A DNA stretch of 64,000 bases from Spinacia oleracea (lineage: Eukaryota > Streptophyta > Magnoliopsida > Caryophyllales > Amaranthaceae), in contig NC_079487.1 of assembly GCF_020520425.1 (NCBI RefSeq), forward strand, positions 132,888,385-132,952,384, given 5' to 3'. A program made the translations under genes and the position numbers. The notes under the pieces were generated by a model. That model had not been told where the DNA came from. It saw only the letters and a program-made list of their open reading frames with translations, and did not search any database. How positions within the stretch are numbered: position 1 is the stretch's first letter; each line of letters begins with the position of its first letter. This document shows positions 61,501-64,000 of the stretch, one piece after another.

Positions 61501-62660
61501 AGAGTTTTGTTCATGGTCTGGATGAGAAGGTATAAAATAGCGGCCTTTCTTGGACGAGGTTCCTTGTCAATTTCCTACAGCAAGCTTTATCGTGCATCTA
61601 TATTATGAAAAATTATTGTTGTACATAATCATCTTATTGTATTATGTGTTCCTTGTTATGCAGACTAGCGCTTCATTGAAATTCACAGTTTTGAACCCTA
61701 AGGGAAGGATTTGGACCATGGTGGCTGGAGGAGGAGCCAGTGTTATCTATGCAGATACTGTATGGTGAACTTAGACATCAAAATGAAACATTTTGATTCT
61801 TTGTATTATTTAGTTAAAGTTGTGTTTATCGCTTGAATATTTTCCTTGCTTTAGGTTGGGGATCTTGGTTATGCATCTGAGCTTGGGAACTATGCTGAAT
61901 ATAGTGGTGCTCCCAATGAAGATGAGGTCTTACAGTATGCCAGAGTTGTGATTGATGTAAGCCCATTTCTCTGTTTAGCTCTTTCGTTGAGCTCTTCATA
62001 TACTTAAGATTTCCCACATAAGCATGAAAGATGTCTTCATGTCATAATCCAACAGTCATCACCTTTGTGAATCTGTTCATAATTAATGTCGTTTACCCTA
62101 ATCCTGCATCTTACTTATTGTTTTAAAAACTGTGCAGTGTGCAACTGCAGACCCTGATGGTCGCAAGAGAGCCCTTGTGGTTGGAGGAGGTATTGCCAAT
62201 TTTACTGATGTTGCTGCTACTTTCAATGGAATAATCAGAGCTCTGAAGGAGAAGGTAAACTTGCTTAACCACTGCTTTTGTTTCGTGTTTTCAATCTGCA
62301 CACTTACTGAGACGTATATCTCCTGATCTTTTTGCTTAAATAGGAATCAAAGCTTAAAGCCGCAAGAATGCACATTTATGTGAGGAGAGGAGGTCCAAAT
62401 TACCAGAAGGGTTTAGCTAAAATGCGATTGCTTGGAGAAGAGATTGGAATCCCTATTGAGGTACATATATCGGTTATATCCTGTTTGCTTGCTGAGTTTA
62501 TCTGAAATTTTCTGGCAAAAGATAAAAATCAGGGTCATAGTCCATAAAAATCAAGTGCTGAAGATTGCTTACTTTGCTTTGTACGCAGGTATACGGGCCT
62601 GAGGCAACCATGACGGGAATATGCAAGCAGGCCATCGATTGTATCAGTGTAGCTGCTTGA
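58564..62660 (+). CDS. ACLA: ATP-citrate lyase subunit A (heteromeric ACL)
   Basis: Twelve coding exons (58564-58662, 59801-59977, 60097-60258, 60377-60457, 60613-60664, 61247-61361, 61448-61529, 61664-61759, 61855-61956, 62138-62254, 62344-62460, 62589-62660) join in frame to 423 aa, the standard plant ACLA length. The N-terminal half is an ATP-grasp fold ([32 protein letters not shown]). The C-terminal half is the citrate-binding domain ([51 protein letters not shown]). With subunit B it converts citrate, CoA and ATP to acetyl-CoA, oxaloacetate, ADP and phosphate in the cytosol, feeding wax, sterol and flavonoid synthesis. The start ATGGCAAGGAAGAAGATC has good context and matches the family N-terminus [19 protein letters not shown] leader intron is likely. 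All residues expected by eye are present. Confidence 0.96.
60961..61040 (+). repeat. 25-bp pyrimidine minisatellite in ACLA intron 5
   Basis: Three full copies and a partial fourth of a unit made of TTTCTTCCCC and GTCCCCTTCCTCCTC stand in tandem. They are identical or nearly so. They create long chance frames rich in Pro, Ser and Phe. Confidence 0.9.
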
Positions 62661-63448
62661 TTGTGTCGCAGAGCAGATTCAAATTCGATTCAGCCATTGC
62701 TCCTACAGTGCTAGTTAATTCCTAGCTGATGTAGATTTAGCACAAATTTGATTATTTTGTAGATTTGTTTTTTTTGTGTTTTGGAGCACATGTATTATGT
62801 TAACGTGAAAGATTGAAGATCCTTTATTGTCAGAGACACGAATAAACGAGATACTCGTATATTGCCTTGAAGAAATGTCTTATACGGAGTACATTTCAGG
62901 TTGATAATGAAGGGTGCTCCGTAAGTAGTTCGTAACACTTGAACTTATCATGGCATTTCGACGTTGACATTTGTGCGCCTAAACCACGTAGTACGCAGAG
63001 CTTTGTAAACTCTTTCTCCCATTAGGTTTTGGAACGAATCTTAGAAAAAAACAGAAAAGCAAAATAATTGTACGAGTAGATTATGGCTTGATTGATGCGC
63101 TGAGACTATGTCAATTAAGTCTCCAAAACTCCAACTAAATTTGGTACTCCGTGATATTTTTTTATTTTACCTTTTAGAAGAAGGGACCCTAACTGAACCA
63201 GCACCCAACACAGGTTAACCAGCCCAGCTCCGCAGATCATTGCTTGAGCCACTCCCAAGCATTAGGCAATTGATGGGGCTCGAACTTGTGACCTCCAAAT
63301 CACAAGGTTAATTCCCCACCAATTCCACCAACTTATGTTGGTTTGCTTCGCATGATATTACGGAGTAATTAGTAGTTGATGAATTAAATTAGGCTAGATT
63401 GCAAGTCGCTAAGGCTTTGATCATACTCATCAGTTGTACAACTTGTGA
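62661..63448. other. ACLA 3' UTR and spacer
   Basis: Holds the ACLA 3' UTR (AATAAA-like AATAAACG near 62842) and a SINE-like piece. No gene. Confidence 0.6.
63145..63367 (-). mobile_element. tRNA-related SINE-like piece within short inverted ends
   Basis: On the minus strand GTTGGTGGAATTGGTGGGG (A-box-like) is followed by TCACAAGTTCGAGCCCC (good B box). The surrounding TACTCCGTGATAT and ATATTACGGAGTA are inverted, so a SINE-like unit may have landed in, or been carried by, a small MITE. Confidence 0.5.
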
Positions 63449-64000
63449 TTTTTTTTTTTTTTTGACAAGTGCTAACTAAACAAAATTACGGAAAATTAGA
63501 AAAGAAAATTAAATGTCGAGATGCTCCAGTTGCGAGATCATGAGCTTGTTCCACCCGCTGTCGCTCCACTTTGAGAACGCTGCACCAAGAGAAAGCCTTG
63601 CCTAGGCTCTTGATATCTTCTAAGGTCCAGCGACTCTGCATGTCTTGTGTGTCTTCCTTCACAAGCATTCGCACCAGCTGCTGGGAGTCTGTAAGAATTG
63701 TAACCCTTTCCATACTAGCCTGTCGAGCCCATTTCATACCATAGAGGCACGCCAATGCCTCAGCATGTAAAGGAGTTTTCGTTGTCCCTGAGGAGGCACC
63801 ACCCATTATTAAATTACCAGCCCTTAAGCTATTCTCCCAAACCCAACCCATACTTACATTGTGGTTATTCTTATGCGAAGAACCATCCACTTGAATCCTC
63901 GTTGTCGAACCCTCAATAGCAGTAGGGGTAAAAACAATTCTAAAAAGTAAAAAAACCCCAAAGAAATGAGTGGCTCATCTTCTGGAGGGTGAAGAAATTG
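63449..64000 (-). mobile_element. LINE 3' end with RNase H domain, continues past the window
   Basis: On the minus strand a frame encodes IQVDGSSHKNN, GWVWENS, TPLHAEALACLYGMKWA and VTILTDSQQLVRMLV, an RVT_3-type RNase H as found at the end of plant L1-like elements. It is followed by a short 3' UTR and an A18 tail (63449-63466 on the plus strand). It is a different family from the LINE at 46767-48027. The 5' part lies beyond the window. Confidence 0.75.

Noticed and set aside
1-64000. CRISPR arrays, bacterial operons, ribosomal RNA genes or organellar inserts
   Set aside because: No regular spaced repeats, rRNA-like sequence or long intron-free plastid or mitochondrial genes were seen; all coding signals are plant nuclear or transposon in type.

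Overview
The window is nuclear DNA from a flowering plant, most likely a eudicot. It is AT-rich, its genes have many short GT-AG introns, and it carries plant-only families: a YABBY factor, a chloroplast CRM splicing factor, a full-size ABCG/PDR transporter and heteromeric ATP-citrate lyase subunit A. The species cannot be fixed from the sequence alone.

Five host genes can be modelled, and in all five the exon phases add up to an open frame. (1) 301-2155, minus: an INNER NO OUTER-type YABBY factor, 6 exons, 207 aa. (2) 5565-12625, plus: a CRS2-associated factor (CAF2-like), 6 exons, 564 aa. (3) 13720-41840, minus: a full-size PDR/ABCG transporter, 19 exons, 1420 aa, stretched to 28 kb by mobile elements in its introns. 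(4) 51528-54907, plus: a multi-pass membrane protein of a plant family of unknown function, 8 coding exons, 320 aa. (5) 58564-62660, plus: ATP-citrate lyase subunit A, 12 coding exons, 423 aa. CAF2 and the ABCG gene are convergent. No shared pathway links the five genes; they look like ordinary gene neighbours.

Mobile DNA dominates the middle of the window. Intron 4 of the ABCG gene holds a recent Ty1/copia element (22435-27506) with near-identical LTRs and a 5-bp target duplication. Intron 3 holds a 9.3-kb Helitron (28599-37888) with a partial Rep-helicase gene and an RPA1-like gene. Intron 1 holds a short relative of that Helitron and a nested pair of foldback elements. A second short Helitron relative lies at 48638-49159. 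Elsewhere there are MULE-like MITEs with 9-bp target duplications, Tourist-like MITEs with TTA/TAA duplications, several Stowaway-like MITEs, a solo LTR, tRNA-related SINE-like pieces, and two LINE 3' ends carrying RNase H domains, one split by a CACTA-like insertion.

The most noteworthy points are: a transporter whose frame survived several large intronic insertions but whose first nucleotide-binding domain has unusual residues; the Helitron family with its RPA gene and a shared tRNA-like module; a foldback element built from small AAACCGCTATCT hairpins; and a duplicated, internally shortened copy of the 5' region of the membrane-protein gene. I did not find a clearly new biological system.
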